Source of the DNA: Thiotrichaceae bacterium
Lineage (GTDB): Bacteria; Pseudomonadota; Gammaproteobacteria; Thiotrichales; Thiotrichaceae
Assembly: GCA_024762625.1 (NCBI GenBank)
Contig: JANTHA010000144.1
Span: 1-5,721 of the forward strand
Length of the DNA: 5,721 nucleotides
Reading direction: 5' to 3'
The translations under genes were made by a program, and so were the position numbers. Positions 4,745 to 5,721 of this stretch are shown here, one piece after another. Position 1 is the stretch's first letter. Every line of letters begins with the position of its first letter. The notes beneath the pieces are model-generated. The model ran no database searches. It was given only the letters and a program-made list of their open reading frames with translations, and was not told where the DNA came from.

Positions 4745-5721
4745 TTAAGACGAAGTCGTTTGAAAGTAGATCAGGACTTCATACGCAATAAAGCTGAGCA
4801 GTAGAATGATGCCTTTCCAGCGATTAATCTGGTAACGAACCGACTTGATGCAGCCAAAGCTGAAAATTAACAGCAAGGTGGTTAATCCTATCATGATTGG
4901 CAAGTCTCTGCTTAATACGCCTTCTGGCAGTGGGGAAGGGCTTATTAGGCCCGGTAAAGGCAACACCGCCAGCGTATTAAACAGGTTGGAGCCGACAATA
5001 TTGCCTACTGCAAGGTCGGTTTCATTTTTACGGGCGCTACTGATGGTCGCGGCCAGTTCAGGCAGGCTGGTGCCGATGGCGACAATCGTCAAACCGATAA
5101 TTAAATCGCTAATGCCAAGTTCGGTTGCAATACCGGATGCGCCCCAGACCAGAATTTTGGAACTGATTAACAATGCCAGTAAGCCGATGAAAGACCAGAT
5201 GATGGCTGGTTTAAGCTCCAGTTCCGGCGGGATTTCCACAATGGATTCTTCAACCAGCGGGTCATGCGCTTTAGCTTCGGTTCTGGCTGAAAGGATCATC
5301 CAGCCCAGCACCAAGACCAGCGTCGCCAGTAATATGACGCCATCAGTGCGGGAAAAATAACTATCGGCTAACAAGACCCAAACGAGTACCGCGGAAGCCA
5401 GCATCAATGGGAATTCCTTCAATAGCAGTCGAGAGTGCACCGGCAACATATAAAATATGGCGGTTGCTCCGAGAACCAGCGCAATATTGGTAATATTGGA
5501 ACCCAGCGCATTACCAATACCCATACCAGGATTTCCCTGAAAGGCGGCAACGCCCGAAACCAGCATTTCAGGTGCGGATGTCCCCAGTCCCACCACCAGC
5601 ATACCGACAACCAGCGGCGTGACCCCAAGGTTTCGGGCAAGGCTTGCAGCGCCATCAACAAAGCGGTCTGCGCTCCAGATAAGTAACGCAAAGCCCACAA
5701 TGACGGCGGTTATAAATAGCA
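4745..5721 (-). CDS. yrbG: Na+/Ca2+ exchanger family inner-membrane protein YrbG, 5' end at window edge
   Basis: This is a member of the CaCA cation/calcium exchanger superfamily (two Na_Ca_ex domains), an inner-membrane protein of about ten helices whose physiological role in bacteria is unclear. Numbering from the edge codon, the alpha-1 repeat shows GLGTSAPEMLVSG (Glu52) and GNALGSNITN. The alpha-2 repeat shows AIGTSLPELAATISSARK (Glu222) and GNIVGSNLFN. These are the cation-coordinating signatures. An acidic cytoplasmic loop (about 145-170, including EESIVEIPPELEL) joins the halves. A GTG at 5698 could be read as a start, but the frame stays open upstream and aligns with the E. coli N-terminus (MLLATALLIVG against xLFITAVIVG). 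The last two bases of the window read TG on the minus strand, so the missing base probably completes an ATG or GTG start. The full length would be 325 residues, equal to E. coli YrbG. A Gly-to-Pro change follows the alpha-2 motif (Pro255 in LAVLPLPGL). Confidence 0.93.
   Translation of the reverse strand, partial: LFITAVIVGFALLIWSADRFVDGAASLARNLGVTPLVVGMLVVGLGTSAPEMLVSGVAAFQGNPGMGIGNALGSNITNIALVLGATAIFYMLPVHSRLLLKEFPLMLASAVLVWVLLADSYFSRTDGVILLATLVLVLGWMILSARTEAKAHDPLVEESIVEIPPELELKPAIIWSFIGLLALLISSKILVWGASGIATELGISDLIIGLTIVAIGTSLPELAATISSARKNETDLAVGNIVGSNLFNTLAVLPLPGLISPSPLPEGVLSRDLPIMIGLTTLLLIFSFGCIKSVRYQINRWKGIILLLSFIAYEVLIYFQTTSS

Noticed and set aside
4845..5360. 171-codon plus-strand frame opposite yrbG, and the 93-codon minus frame at 5419-5700
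   Set aside because: Both are shadows of the yrbG coding sequence in other frames, and yrbG has full family motifs.
1..5721. A new defence system, mobile element or CRISPR array
   Set aside because: No transposase, integrase, nuclease or regularly spaced repeats are present; the genes are conserved envelope-biogenesis genes.

Overview
The window carries a Gram-negative envelope-biogenesis cluster, all on the minus strand. It reads from the right edge leftwards: yrbG (Na+/Ca2+ exchanger family), kdsD (arabinose-5-phosphate isomerase), kdsC (KDO-8-phosphate phosphatase), lptC, lptA and lptB. This gene order is the classical yrbG-kdsD-kdsC-lptC-lptA-lptB arrangement known from Gammaproteobacteria, and protein motifs and lengths match the E. 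coli families closely. The most likely source is a gammaproteobacterium of moderate GC. A betaproteobacterium is less likely, because from memory those usually have a different antiporter beside kdsD. The species cannot be named from the sequence.

Layout. Positions 5721-4745 hold yrbG, which is cut at its 5' end by what may be a single base. A 63-bp AT-rich spacer with a 14-bp tandem repeat (4744-4682) leads to kdsD (4681-3620), whose first 30 codons contain a degenerate 9-bp tandem repeat and look like a lineage-specific extension. kdsC (3595-3059) follows after 24 bp. A 71-bp gap holds a 12-codon ORF whose stop overlaps the lptC start. lptC (2987-2415) overlaps lptA (2452 or 2422 down to 1877), and lptB (1859-1122, GTG start) follows after 17 bp. 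KdsD and KdsC make KDO precursors for the lipopolysaccharide inner core. LptB powers, and LptC and LptA carry, the transport of finished LPS to the outer membrane. The operon therefore joins synthesis of an LPS sugar to LPS export.

Downstream of lptB the usual partner rpoN is absent. Instead there is a gene-poor stretch of about 500 bp (1121-615). Its middle part (758-910) is unusually rich in short inverted repeats. Beyond it lies the 5' part (204 codons, 614-3) of a membrane-anchored periplasmic solute-binding sensor protein that runs off the left edge. This is probably the input domain of a histidine kinase or cyclic-di-GMP enzyme.

I found no tRNA, rRNA, CRISPR array, insertion sequence or strong intrinsic terminator. 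The core of the window is ordinary housekeeping. The points that merit a second look are the kdsD N-terminal repeat, the structured-looking intergenic patch, the lost rpoN linkage, and several ambiguous starts.
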